A DNA stretch of 18,218 nt from Armatimonadota bacterium. Lineage in GTDB: Bacteria; Armatimonadota; UBA10988. This document shows, piece by piece, positions 7,231 through 15,920 of this stretch (positions are counted from its first letter, which is position 1; every line of letters starts with the position of its first letter). Under the pieces are notes generated by a model. The model had not been told where the DNA came from and ran no database searches. It was given only the letters and a program-made list of their open reading frames with translations. The position numbers and the translations under genes are program-made. Where the stretch lies: assembly GCA_016183835.1 (NCBI GenBank), contig JACPDV010000718.1, positions 1-18,218 of the forward strand, read 5' to 3'.

Positions 7231-10200
7231 TCACGACCCGGCATAGACCCGCACTTTGCCGAACACCCCATCCACCCCCCACGTCCACAGCCCGGCGTAC
7301 ATCGCCGCCGCGGTTGGCGGCGCCGCGTGGTCGATGGAGAGCTGGTCGTCCACGATCAACTGCACCCGCCCGTTGGCCAGGATCTGCGCGATGACGTGGT
7401 GCCACTTGCCGGCTTGCACCAGCGGCCGGTCGGCGGTCGCGACCTGGGCGCCGTCGATCAGCAGCTTGTTGCACGAGTTGCCGTTCGAGCCGAAGCCGAT
7501 CAGGTAGCCGCTGGCGTAGCTCCCCGGATCGCGCAGCCAGAAGGGCGACAGGTCGCCGCCGCGGTCGCCCGGCGAGCGGGTGTCGTACTCGATCCGCACC
7601 GGCGCCCGGAGCGGTTCGGCATACGCCAGGAAGGCGTGGTCGCCCGAGGACATCAGCAGACCGCCCTTGACCTCCCACTGACCCACCGCCGGCCGCCAGC
7701 GCGGCGACAGGCCGGCGGCGAAGTCGTCGGCGAAGACCAGCTTCCAGGCCGTCCCGGCGGGGTACTTCAGTTCGCCTGCCTCGGCAGCCGGCCGTGGCGG
7801 CGGGGGCGCGAAGCAGGGCCGTCCGGCGAAGGCGTTGGGCGGCAGCACCGCCACGGTGCCGTGGAAGTCGGTCAGCTCCGCGGCGCAGCGCCACTGGTCG
7901 GTGGTGGTGCTGCACTTGAGCATCAGCACGTTGTCGCCGGTGCGGAGGGTGAGCTTGACGCGGTCGATGTCGGCCGCGGCCCGGCGTTGCGTGTTCTGTG
8001 ACCAGACGTAGGCGCCGTTGAGCAGCACCGCCAGGCCGCCCGAGCTGCCCAGCCGGAGCGTGGCGGCGGTCTCTTCCGACGCGTTGACACAGGCCACCGC
8101 GTAGGCCACGCCCGGCTCCTTCGTGCGGTAGAGGTTGTTGAGGTCGAGCCAGTCGCCGCCCAGCCGGAGCGGCTGCCAGCGCACCTTGCCGGCAGCGCCG
8201 TTGTACTCGCCGGCAAGGTCCACGCCGTCCTCGGGCGGGTTGAGCGAGAGGTCGAGCGGCTGGCCGGTGCGGTTGGCGAAGGGTCCCACCACCATCCAGT
8301 CGCGGACGAAGCCCGAGCCCAGGCTGAGCACATGCGGGAGGCGGAGGGTGGCGTTTGGCAGCACCACGGAAAGCACCACCGGCACGGCGGAGCGGCCCCA
8401 GGCCGTGGCCGAGAGCGTGACGGGGAGGGTCAGGGTCGCGGCACCCTCCGCCAGCGGCACCGGCGCCGCCTTCCCGGCCTGCCAGCCGGCCGGGGCGTCC
8501 ACCTCGGCGCCCACCTGCCACTCGGGAGCGGAGCGTGTGGCAGTCACCTGGAGGACCAGCGTGGCCGCCCCGCCTCCGCCGGTTTGCAGGCGCCCGGGCA
8601 GACTGCTCCCCCCGGCGACCTGCACGTCGAGCCCCAGCAGCCCGGCGGCGGTGGCGGCGGGCAGGTCGGCCTGCTTCGCCGTGACGCCGGCGAGGAAGGC
8701 GGCCAGCGTGTCGCGCTCGGCAGCCCTTTGCTGCGCCGGCACGGGCGCGGCGTGCCGCAGGCGGGTGAGGGCAGCCGACAGCTCGGCCCACTGCGCCGGA
8801 TCCTCCGTCAGCCCGCACTCCCGCGCGGCGACGCGATAGCGGCAGAGCTCCGCGTCGGCTCGTTGCGCGGAGTCGACGTCCAGCTCGCCGGGGCCGGTGA
8901 TGGGCTCGCGCACCGCCTCGAACCGGTTGCGGCGGACCACCACCCCGGCCACGGCGCGGTCGGCGCGCAGACCCACATCGGCGTGCCGGATCAGGTTGCC
9001 CTCCACCACCACGTCGCGCACCGAGGGGAGCGGGTTGTCGCAGCCGCCGAGGGCGATCCGGGCGTTGTTCTCCAGCCGGTTGCCGCGCACCACGGCGCCG
9101 ACGTTGTAGGGCCACTTCCACTCGCGGGTGAGCGGCCAGCCGAAGATGCCGATCACTGAGTCGCCGCTGAAGATGCTGTTGTTGGCGCCGGAGCGGTAGA
9201 TGGCGCCCTCGGCGATGGTGTTGTCCAGGAACTGGCAGAACCAGGAGGGCTGGTGGCAGGGGTTCTTGTCGGGCGGCTTGTCGTAGCCGCCGTAGGGCTT
9301 GCCGATGGCCTGGTAGCCGCCGGCGCGGGCGCACCGGTTGCCAGCGACGATGTGCTCCACGCTGGTGCCGTAGAACTGCACGGCAATGCCCGCGTCGCTG
9401 AACTCGTTGCCCACCAGCAGGTAGTGCCGCTGCAGCATCGTGATGCCGACCAGCGACGAGGCGTCGGGCGCCACGTCCCAGGGCCGGTCGAGGGTCACCT
9501 CGGCCCCGTCCACCTTCACAACGCGCCGATACTGGCTCCAGCCCTTGCCGCTGAAGACGAACACCCCGGCCCCGGCCCAGTCGCGGCTGACCTTCGGCGC
9601 CTCGGGGAGCGTCAGGGCGGCGCCCTCGGCCTTCGCGATCGGTCCATAGTAGAGTCCGCCGCCCGCGTCGCTGGTCATCGCCTCGCGGTCCCAGCCGTGC
9701 ATCAGCTCGAGGCGGTTGCGCGCGTACCACACGTTCTGCGAGTAGCTCGACCCGTCGAGGCAGTCGAGCCCGCCGCCGGTGCTCATCAGGTCGGCGCCGA
9801 TGATCGCGTTGTCCTCGAACTCCAGGCCGTCCGAGCCGGCCATGCAGTACCAGCCGTGCCGCCCGTTGTAGAAGCGGTTGCCCGCCACGCGTCCACCGCG
9901 CACGCGGCTGAGGTAGAGCGCCCGGCCGCTGCCGTAGAAGTCGCACTGCGCGATCACGATGCCGTCGCCGCCGAGCCGCACCGTGTCGCCGCCCATGATG
10001 GCGCGGGTGGCCTTGAAGCGCTCGTCGGTCTCGGCCTCGGTGAGGTGGCCGCGGTAGGCGTCGGCGCGGACACGGACGCGATAGAGCCGCACGTGGCCGG
10101 CATCGGGCCGATCACCCAGGTCGCCGGCGAGAATGTGCTTGTGGCGGCTGGCGTAGATGGTCAGGTCTTCCACGGCGAAGGAGTTGGTGCCGCGGATCAG

Positions 10201-11115
10201 CGCCTCGGGCGGGCTCTCGCTGTCGGGCCAGAACAGGCACGTGAGCGCCGCGCCCGCGCCGCGGAGCACCGTCCGCTGCGGGATGGTCAGCCCGGCGGTG
10301 ACTTGGTAGCGCCCGCGCGGGAGCCGGACCACGCCGCCGCCGGCCTCGCCCGCCTTCGCCAGGGCCGCCTCGATGGCGGCGGTGTCGTCCTTTGCGCCGG
10401 TGCCGTCCGCACCGAACTCGGTCACGTCGAACACGCGCGCCGGCCACACCTCAGGCCGCGCCACGTCCACGGCGGCCGGCCCGCTCCAGCCTTGCACGCC
10501 GCCGTAGCCGGAGTGGAAGCGCACGACGTAGTGCCCGGGCGGCAGGTCGGCGGGGAGCGCCGCGCGGGCCGACCAGGCGTCGGCGGTGGCGGCCAGCCGG
10601 ACGGTCTTCGGCCCGCTCAAGCGGATCAGCGGCGCCGGCCCGTTGAGGCACTTGCCAAAGAGGCGCAGCGTGGCTCCCTTCGAGCCCGGCAGCGGCTGGT
10701 CCACTTGCGTCCACCAGAGCGCCGGCTGGTCGAGGATCCGTGAGCCGCCCTCGGCGCCGTCTGCCGTCCTCACCGCCACCCGGAAGAGCCCCGGCTGCCA
10801 GCGCGTAGGCACCACGAACTTCACGCACTGGCCGGTTGACTCGAGCGGCGCGACGCCGATCATCGCGAAGGAGCCCGCCACCGGCGTGCCCGGCTCTCCC
10901 GCGGCACCGTCCGCGACCCGGCCGATCAGCACCTTCGGCTGGTCGCCGAAGCCGTCGCCGAAGAGCATGGCCGTGTCGCCGGGGTTCACCGGGTCGCTGG
11001 CGTGCCAGACCACCGGCGCGGCCGCGGCGGCGTGGGCGAGCAGAATCACGAAGAGAAGGGACCGGGGCGGAAGGGCATGCAAAATCCGTGCTCCGCCCGG
11101 CGATTCGCCCGGCAC
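7231..11115 (-). CDS. Secreted TIG / pectate-lyase-3-type beta-helix protein with C-terminal beta-sandwich modules
   Basis: This is a large exported multidomain protein of 1294 residues, probably glycan-directed; reaction and substrate are unknown. Seen in order: a signal peptide (about 1-34, core SLLFVILLAHAAAAA); TIG-like beta-sandwiches (about 36-225; DPVNPGDTAMLFGDGFG); a pectate-lyase-3-type beta-helix opening at 229 (FDVTEFGADGTGAKDDT) and running to about 740, with LMHGWDREAMTSDAGGG near 470; an NEW3-like beta-rich segment (about 830-925); a module beginning FVRDWMVVGPFANRTGQ (about 930-1085); and a C-terminal concanavalin-like module resembling 3-keto-disaccharide hydrolase domains (about 1120-1294; WKLVFADDF, GKWHHVIAQ). 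The GTG start is supported by a strong Shine-Dalgarno sequence 9 nt upstream. It is preceded 18 nt away by the 11134-12297 gene and followed by a close paralogue, so the pair looks like a tandem duplication. Confidence 0.92.
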   Translation of the reverse strand: MPGESPGGARILHALPPRSLLFVILLAHAAAAAPVVWHASDPVNPGDTAMLFGDGFGDQPKVLIGRVADGAAGEPGTPVAGSFAMIGVAPLESTGQCVKFVVPTRWQPGLFRVAVRTADGAEGGSRILDQPALWWTQVDQPLPGSKGATLRLFGKCLNGPAPLIRLSGPKTVRLAATADAWSARAALPADLPPGHYVVRFHSGYGGVQGWSGPAAVDVARPEVWPARVFDVTEFGADGTGAKDDTAAIEAALAKAGEAGGGVVRLPRGRYQVTAGLTIPQRTVLRGAGAALTCLFWPDSESPPEALIRGTNSFAVEDLTIYASRHKHILAGDLGDRPDAGHVRLYRVRVRADAYRGHLTEAETDERFKATRAIMGGDTVRLGGDGIVIAQCDFYGSGRALYLSRVRGGRVAGNRFYNGRHGWYCMAGSDGLEFEDNAIIGADLMSTGGGLDCLDGSSYSQNVWYARNRLELMHGWDREAMTSDAGGGLYYGPIAKAEGAALTLPEAPKVSRDWAGAGVFVFSGKGWSQYRRVVKVDGAEVTLDRPWDVAPDASSLVGITMLQRHYLLVGNEFSDAGIAVQFYGTSVEHIVAGNRCARAGGYQAIGKPYGGYDKPPDKNPCHQPSWFCQFLDNTIAEGAIYRSGANNSIFSGDSVIGIFGWPLTREWKWPYNVGAVVRGNRLENNARIALGGCDNPLPSVRDVVVEGNLIRHADVGLRADRAVAGVVVRRNRFEAVREPITGPGELDVDSAQRADAELCRYRVAARECGLTEDPAQWAELSAALTRLRHAAPVPAQQRAAERDTLAAFLAGVTAKQADLPAATAAGLLGLDVQVAGGSSLPGRLQTGGGGAATLVLQVTATRSAPEWQVGAEVDAPAGWQAGKAAPVPLAEGAATLTLPVTLSATAWGRSAVPVVLSVVLPNATLRLPHVLSLGSGFVRDWMVVGPFANRTGQPLDLSLNPPEDGVDLAGEYNGAAGKVRWQPLRLGGDWLDLNNLYRTKEPGVAYAVACVNASEETAATLRLGSSGGLAVLLNGAYVWSQNTQRRAAADIDRVKLTLRTGDNVLMLKCSTTTDQWRCAAELTDFHGTVAVLPPNAFAGRPCFAPPPPRPAAEAGELKYPAGTAWKLVFADDFAAGLSPRWRPAVGQWEVKGGLLMSSGDHAFLAYAEPLRAPVRIEYDTRSPGDRGGDLSPFWLRDPGSYASGYLIGFGSNGNSCNKLLIDGAQVATADRPLVQAGKWHHVIAQILANGRVQLIVDDQLSIDHAAPPTAAAMYAGLWTWGVDGVFGKVRVYAGS
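9665..9705. repeat. 41-nt tract identical to 5615-5655 (paralogue copy 2)
   Basis: This is the second copy of the exact 41-nt match between the two tandem beta-helix genes. Synonymous positions are conserved as well, which fits recent duplication or gene conversion in this part of the genes. Confidence 0.95.
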
Positions 11116-11124
11116 GGCGGGGAA

Positions 11125-11130
11125 CCTCCC
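11125..11130 (-). promoter_or_regulatory. Ribosome binding site of the 7231-11115 gene (GTG start)
   Basis: On the - strand GGGAGG lies 9 nt before the GTG whose first base is 11115, inside the 18-nt gap after the upstream stop codon. It fixes this GTG as the start and places the signal-peptide core 18 residues in. Confidence 0.75.
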
Positions 11131-11133
11131 GGC

Positions 11134-12297
11134 TCAGAGGCCATCCACCAGCGCCTTCAGCGCCGCGGCGTAGGCCCTGTCGCGGAAAGCCCGCGTCTCG
11201 CCGAGCAACTGACCGAACTGGCGCTCGGCCGGTCGCCGGCCGGGTCCGCCTGCCTGCACGGCCGCGAGCACCGCCTTCGTCCGGCCTTCCAGGCGCTGCC
11301 ATTCGTCGCGCAGCGCCGCCGGAGCCGCCGGATCGCCGAGCGCCTCGGCCACCGCGTGCTGTTCGGCCTCCCAGCGGACGGTGTCCACCTGCACGTCCCA
11401 CTTCATCTCACGCAGCTCGTCAAGCACTGCGGCGGCGCCGGCCCGGAAGCGGGTCACCACCGTCTCGTAGTGCTCGTCGCGGAACCAGCCCAGCGCCAGG
11501 TGGACCGCGCGGGTTCCCGGCGCGGTCTGAAGGTGGATGGCGACATTGTAGGTGCCGCCCACCTGCCCCGCGGTCATCTCGCGCGGGTCGCAGACGAAGA
11601 GGCAGCCGCCATCCTCCTGGGCCTGCTTGTTGTGCAGGACCACGCCCCATTCCGCCGCCGGGCCGAACGGCGTCAGCGCGTCGCTCAGCCGGTAGGCGCC
11701 GGTCAGTGTGGTGGCCCAGCGCTGCCGCTCGGGTGGGCCGGTGGTGACATAGGGGTAGGCGCCCACGCGCACCTTGGTGATGACGGTGTCAGGCTCGCCC
11801 TCGACGCGGCATTCGAGGAAGACCCACGGCTCCTCGGCCGCCGGGCGGATCAGCCGCACCGCCAGTTTCCCCGCCTCGCCGCCGTCGCGCGGCGGGAGCG
11901 GCCAGACCATCTCGGCGCACGCCCGCTTGCCGCGCTCCAGCGCGTCCACGCTCTCCTGCAGACGCGCTCGGTTGCCCGCGAACGGCTGCCCGCCAGGGCG
12001 CTGGAGATCCACGTCGAGGAAATACTCCAGGTCCCAGTTCCAGCAGTAGATGGGGAACGCCAGGCCGAGCCGGTAGTCGCCGTACTGCTGCACCACCGGT
12101 GCGTCGACCTGTTTCGGATCGATGGTCTGGTGGTAGGTGAGCACCAGATTGCCGATGGTCAGGATCCGCTCGACGAACTCGAGACCGGCGCGCTCCTTCT
12201 CCGGCACAGCCGCCCGGCGCTGTGAGATCACCACCTCCTGGCTGGTCTGCCCGGCGGCCAGGCCGGCAAAGAGGAGGATCGCGAGGGTCGTGCGCAT
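11134..12297 (-). CDS. Secreted protein of unknown function
   Basis: I do not recognise a family. The product is 387 residues and begins with a short signal peptide (MRTTLAILLFAGLAAGQ, no lipobox Cys), so it is probably exported. The middle part looks beta-rich and contains many aromatic residues (FPIYCWNWDLEYFLDVDLQ at about 80; WGVVLHNKQAQEDGGCLFVCDP; HLALGWFRDEHYETVVTRF). The last ~110 residues are predicted helical and charged, with EMKWDVQVDTVRWEAEQH and LRDEWQRLEGRTKAVLAAV. The start at 12297 is chosen because the ATG overlaps the TGA of the upstream gene (TGATG). The open frame continues upstream to 12708, but that extension is Arg/Ala-rich antiframe sequence inside the GH42-like gene. 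Tight coupling to that gene and the 18-nt gap to the beta-helix gene suggest a role in the same extracellular process, perhaps binding or processing a glycan (inference). Confidence 0.86.
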   Translation of the reverse strand: MRTTLAILLFAGLAAGQTSQEVVISQRRAAVPEKERAGLEFVERILTIGNLVLTYHQTIDPKQVDAPVVQQYGDYRLGLAFPIYCWNWDLEYFLDVDLQRPGGQPFAGNRARLQESVDALERGKRACAEMVWPLPPRDGGEAGKLAVRLIRPAAEEPWVFLECRVEGEPDTVITKVRVGAYPYVTTGPPERQRWATTLTGAYRLSDALTPFGPAAEWGVVLHNKQAQEDGGCLFVCDPREMTAGQVGGTYNVAIHLQTAPGTRAVHLALGWFRDEHYETVVTRFRAGAAAVLDELREMKWDVQVDTVRWEAEQHAVAEALGDPAAPAALRDEWQRLEGRTKAVLAAVQAGGPGRRPAERQFGQLLGETRAFRDRAYAAALKALVDGL

Positions 12298-12299
12298 CA
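12295..12299 (-). other. TGATG stop-start overlap
   Basis: On the - strand the TGA ending the GH42-like gene (12299-12297) shares its last A with the ATG of the next gene (12297-12295). This is the classical arrangement for translational re-initiation, and it shows that the two proteins are made from one mRNA. Confidence 0.9.
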
Positions 12300-15200
12300 C
12301 AGGTCTCGCTGCGGCGTCACCAGGCGGAAGGTCGCCCGCGCGGTGGTGCCGGTGGCCACGTCGGTGGCGGTCACCGTCCAGCCGCCGGGCGGGTCGTTGA
12401 GCGCGGTGGGGAGCGAGAGGACCGCCTTGCCACCGCGAACGGTGGGATAGGAGCGGTAGGGCGTCGCCTCGGTGCCGTCGGGCCGGAGCAGCGCCACGCG
12501 GAGGATCCGCCCGTCGGTGCCGCCTTGTCGCGCGGTCAGCGACAGCGTCAGCCTCAGCGCCGCCCCGCGCGCCACCGTGGCCGGCGCGACGACGCTGAGC
12601 CGCTGCTCGGCCGAGGGCAGCACCGCGAAGACACGCACGGCCGGCCCGGCTTTCGGCAGCGGCACCTCGGCGCGGAGGCCGAGCGGCTTGCCGGCGAGCG
12701 TGTCCCACAGCGCGCTCGGTGTGGCCAGGTGGAGGGTGGTGTCGCGGGCGGTGGCGGCCTCGCGGACCACGCCGAGCAGCGTCAGGTCGCCGAGCTGGAA
12801 GCGGCGGTAGCTGTAGCCCTGTGCCGGGCTCAGCCAGGCCGCGGGGCGGACGCCGACGCCGGCGAGGAGCTCGCGGAGAAACGGCGCGGTATCGGGATGC
12901 TCGGCGCTGGGGAACGGGAAGCCGAGGAGCAGCGTGCGGCCCCGGCCCAGCTCGCGCGCCAGGCAGACCGGCCGGTCGCCGACCTTGCCGAGCGCCGCGC
13001 CGGCCGCGTCCACCAGCGACGCATCGCAGCGGAAGGGCAGGTCGCGGAGCTGCAGCGCGCGGCCCTGCCAGTCACCTTGCAGATTGCCGTTGGCCGCCTG
13101 CACCCGCGGCTCGCCGTGGCGTTGCAGGCCGAACAATGCGTCCAGCCCGGCACTCCAGTGGTCCGGGTCGGCCTTCCAGCGTGGCCGGCAGTCCGCGGTG
13201 AGCAGGCCCGGCGACTGGTCGGCCACCAGCGTGCCGCCATCGCGCACGAACGCCTCGATGGCCTGCGCCTCACCGTCCCCGAGCGCCTGGCTGCCGGCGA
13301 GGAGGAGCACCCGGACGCCCTTCAGCCCGCCTGCCGCCACCTGCCGGCTGGTGACGAAGCGATAGCCGAGGCCGAGGCGGTCGAGCCCGGCAAGCAGGTT
13401 CGTCTGCGCCGCCGCCGGCGTGCCGAGCGCGGCGAACATGCGGGCGGAGTGCTCGGAGGCGGTGGACCAGAGCACGGCGATCCCGTCGTCGGGCACGCTC
13501 GCAGTGCTGATGAGTTGCCCCAGCCCGCCGTAGATCACGCGCAGGTCGGGCAGCGTCTGCTCGAAGAACCCGGCGTAGCTCAGGTCGCCGGCGAACAGCC
13601 CCTCCGAGCCGACCGCGGCGAAGTAGAGCGAGGTGTTCACCGCGCCGCCGAGGAGCTGCCGCCAGAGCGGCATGGCGCTCGTCCGCCCACCATGCGAGCC
13701 GACGTAGCCGCCCCACCAGTTGCCCCGCACCAGGTCCGGCTTGGCCAGCGAGCGGAGCAGCTCGTTGCCCAGCTTGTCGCTGTACGGGCCCCAGATGTCG
13801 AGGCCCTCGAGGGTGCGCTCCAGGTCGCCCGGAACGCTCCCCTCGGCGCCCACCCGGGCGTGGGGATCCGCCTGCCGCAGCGCGTCGGCGAGCATGTGGT
13901 GGTAGTCGGCGTACTCCTGCTCCTGGAACGAGAGCTCCTCGTGCGCCAGCGGCCAGAGCTCCTGCTTGAGGGCGTGGTTCAGCCGCAGCGGCTCGATCTG
14001 CGCCCAGTCGGCGTAGGTGCTGCCCCAGCGCTGGTTGAGCGCCTCGATGGTGCCATAGCGCGCCTGAAGGTACTTGGCAAAGGCGGCGCGGCTGCTGGGC
14101 GACTGCACGCCGTCCTCGTTGAGGTAGTTCTCGTCGCCGAGCGAGTAGAGCAGCGGGCCGAAGGGGATGGCCGTGCGGGTGCGGCCCACGCAGGCGTCGA
14201 TGGCCTTCTGCCGCAGCTCGGGGTTGTAGAGCGTGCCGTCGGCCACGTCGCGCACCCAGCCGTCATGGCGCCAGCCGTTCTCGTCGGCGTCGAGCATCAC
14301 GCGGTAGGAGTAGCTGACCAGCGGAAAGTCGCACAGTGCCAGCATCCGCTCCTGGCTGCCGTCCGGCGAGGGGTGGGAGAGGATGGCGTTGAACCCCGCG
14401 CGGCGGAGCTGCTGGTAGGCCAGCCAGCCGAGCCCCGAGCCGCCGCAGCCGACCCCGCCCCAGAGCACCGTGCGGAACTGGTCCGTCTCGCGTCGCGGGA
14501 CGAACACGAAACTGTCCGCCACGTCCACCACCTGTACGCCGGCGAGCAGCGCGGCGTGCAGGCGAGTGGCGATGGTGCGGGAGCCGGCCAGGCTGACGGT
14601 CAGCTTCGCCGCCGTGGCGCCGGGCTCCAGCGCCGTCTCGGCCCGCGCATACAGTCGGCCGGTGGTGTCGGTGCAGGTGACCCGCAGCCGCGCCCCGGCG
14701 GGCGCCGGCGAGGACAGCTCGGCCGCCACCACGGCAGGCTCCCCCGCCTCATAGAACTCGCGCTCCGTGCCGCACTTCGCCAGCGTGAGCGGCGACTCCA
14801 CGACCAGGTGGATCGAGCCCCACTGCTCGATCCCGGCCTTGCTGCGGACGAGCAGGTCCAGGTAGTGCCCGCCGGCCTTGAGCACCGGCACGTCGAGGCT
14901 CACGCTGCTCTCGCCGGCCGGCAGGTCGAGCGGGACGGTGGTGCGGGTCTCAGTCAGGTTCTCGTCGTCGCGCCAGGCCACTTCCAGCTTGCCCTTCAGC
15001 GCACCCGACGCGACTAGCCGGAGGGGCACCTTCGCCGCGAGCGACCCGCGCTGGAGCACGGTGCCGTCGGCGGGCAGCTCGGCCCACGTGACGGCGGGCT
15101 GCTTCGCCGGCATGGTCCACAGGAGCGCCTTGGCGACCAGCGAGAGATACGCCTCGTAGTGCGCCGGCCATTGCAGGCTGTAGGGCTCGGGCGGCGTGAG

Positions 15201-15920
15201 GCCGTGGCCGCCGTAGTAGGTGCCGCTGCCCTGGCCCCAGTTGATCACCGCCAGGCGGCCCTGATAGAAGCCGAAGGTCTCGACCAGCCGCGCGGGCAGG
15301 TCGGCGGCGGTGCGGGCGCCGAGGGCTTGCAGCGTAGCCGGCTGCTGGAGGTAGCTCAGCCCGGCGAGCGGCACGCCGGCGAAGATGGTCTCCCTTCCGT
15401 CGGGCAGCGGGTGCTTGAACAGCGGGAGCCGGGTGCTGCGGCCGAAGACGAACAGCAGCCCGGCGCCATCGGCCACGCGGCGGAGGAGCTTGTACTGCGC
15501 CTCGGTGGGCAGCGCGTCGAGCGCGGCATTGGCGAGGATGAACCCGTCGTACGGCTGTTCCAGCTTGGCCAGCAGCTCGGCGGTCTTCTCCTCGATGCTG
15601 GTGCCCTCGACGGCGAGGTCGTAGGGGGCGGCGCCGGCGTCGGACTCGAAGCTCATCAGCCCGCTGTGGGCCAGCGTGAAGGCGGAGAAGTCGATGTCGA
15701 ACCGCTGCCACAGCTCGACGATCTCGCGCGGCGCGACGGTGCGCGGGACGATGGCCAGCACCTTGAGCTTGCCGCGGGCGTAGGGCTTGCCCCAGGTCAG
15801 GTGCGGGGTTTCGAGCTTGGTGGTGACGTCGCGCAGGTAGGCGCCGTCGTGGCGGGCGAGGAGGGGCGTGGCGAGGAGGAGGGTGAGGAGCGAAGCCAGG
15901 CAAGAGCAGCGCGCGAGCAT
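12297..15920 (-). CDS. Secreted GH42-like multidomain protein (beta-galactosidase-related)
   Basis: The product is 1207 residues with a signal peptide (MLARCSCLASLLTLLLATPLLA). Seen in order: an alpha/beta segment resembling glutamine-amidotransferase-like domains (about 50-175; YDGFILANAALD, GAGLLFVFG); beta-sandwich regions (about 275-480); and a TIM-barrel-like region (about 485-800) holding LYSLGDENYLNE (Glu597), KYLQARYGTIEALNQRWGS and SLYFAAVGSEG. That order matches the GH42 pattern of acid/base motif, 'RYGTIEALN-WG' and 'LYF'. A second amidotransferase-fold region (about 860-1010; VRVLLLAGSQALGDGEAQ, FVRDGGTLVADQ) matches the GH42 trimerisation domain, and a beta-rich tail follows. In GH42 the residue before the acid/base Glu is Asn; here it is Asp. 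I also find no clear nucleophile Glu in the stretch before LYF, so activity is uncertain. ATG at 15920 has GGAG 7 nt upstream. It is the first gene of the secreted-protein operon. Confidence 0.9.
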   Translation of the reverse strand: MLARCSCLASLLTLLLATPLLARHDGAYLRDVTTKLETPHLTWGKPYARGKLKVLAIVPRTVAPREIVELWQRFDIDFSAFTLAHSGLMSFESDAGAAPYDLAVEGTSIEEKTAELLAKLEQPYDGFILANAALDALPTEAQYKLLRRVADGAGLLFVFGRSTRLPLFKHPLPDGRETIFAGVPLAGLSYLQQPATLQALGARTAADLPARLVETFGFYQGRLAVINWGQGSGTYYGGHGLTPPEPYSLQWPAHYEAYLSLVAKALLWTMPAKQPAVTWAELPADGTVLQRGSLAAKVPLRLVASGALKGKLEVAWRDDENLTETRTTVPLDLPAGESSVSLDVPVLKAGGHYLDLLVRSKAGIEQWGSIHLVVESPLTLAKCGTEREFYEAGEPAVVAAELSSPAPAGARLRVTCTDTTGRLYARAETALEPGATAAKLTVSLAGSRTIATRLHAALLAGVQVVDVADSFVFVPRRETDQFRTVLWGGVGCGGSGLGWLAYQQLRRAGFNAILSHPSPDGSQERMLALCDFPLVSYSYRVMLDADENGWRHDGWVRDVADGTLYNPELRQKAIDACVGRTRTAIPFGPLLYSLGDENYLNEDGVQSPSSRAAFAKYLQARYGTIEALNQRWGSTYADWAQIEPLRLNHALKQELWPLAHEELSFQEQEYADYHHMLADALRQADPHARVGAEGSVPGDLERTLEGLDIWGPYSDKLGNELLRSLAKPDLVRGNWWGGYVGSHGGRTSAMPLWRQLLGGAVNTSLYFAAVGSEGLFAGDLSYAGFFEQTLPDLRVIYGGLGQLISTASVPDDGIAVLWSTASEHSARMFAALGTPAAAQTNLLAGLDRLGLGYRFVTSRQVAAGGLKGVRVLLLAGSQALGDGEAQAIEAFVRDGGTLVADQSPGLLTADCRPRWKADPDHWSAGLDALFGLQRHGEPRVQAANGNLQGDWQGRALQLRDLPFRCDASLVDAAGAALGKVGDRPVCLARELGRGRTLLLGFPFPSAEHPDTAPFLRELLAGVGVRPAAWLSPAQGYSYRRFQLGDLTLLGVVREAATARDTTLHLATPSALWDTLAGKPLGLRAEVPLPKAGPAVRVFAVLPSAEQRLSVVAPATVARGAALRLTLSLTARQGGTDGRILRVALLRPDGTEATPYRSYPTVRGGKAVLSLPTALNDPPGGWTVTATDVATGTTARATFRLVTPQRDL

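Noticed and set aside
4561..8001. 1146-codon open frame on the + strand
   Set aside because: It lies antisense to the two beta-helix genes, runs across their junction and the repeat, and its translation is low-complexity Ala/Val/Gly/Arg/His with no domain. It is a by-product of high GC3 on the opposite strand.
12298..12708. Upstream extension of the 387-residue secreted protein to a start at 12708
   Set aside because: The added ~137 residues are Arg/Ala-rich out-of-frame sequence of the GH42-like gene. The ATG at 12297 gives an immediate signal peptide and a TGATG overlap.
12222..15017. 931-codon open frame on the + strand
   Set aside because: It is antisense to the GH42-like gene, rich in Arg/Glu/Gln/Ala, and has no start context or motif. 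The opposite frame has a signal peptide and recognisable modules.
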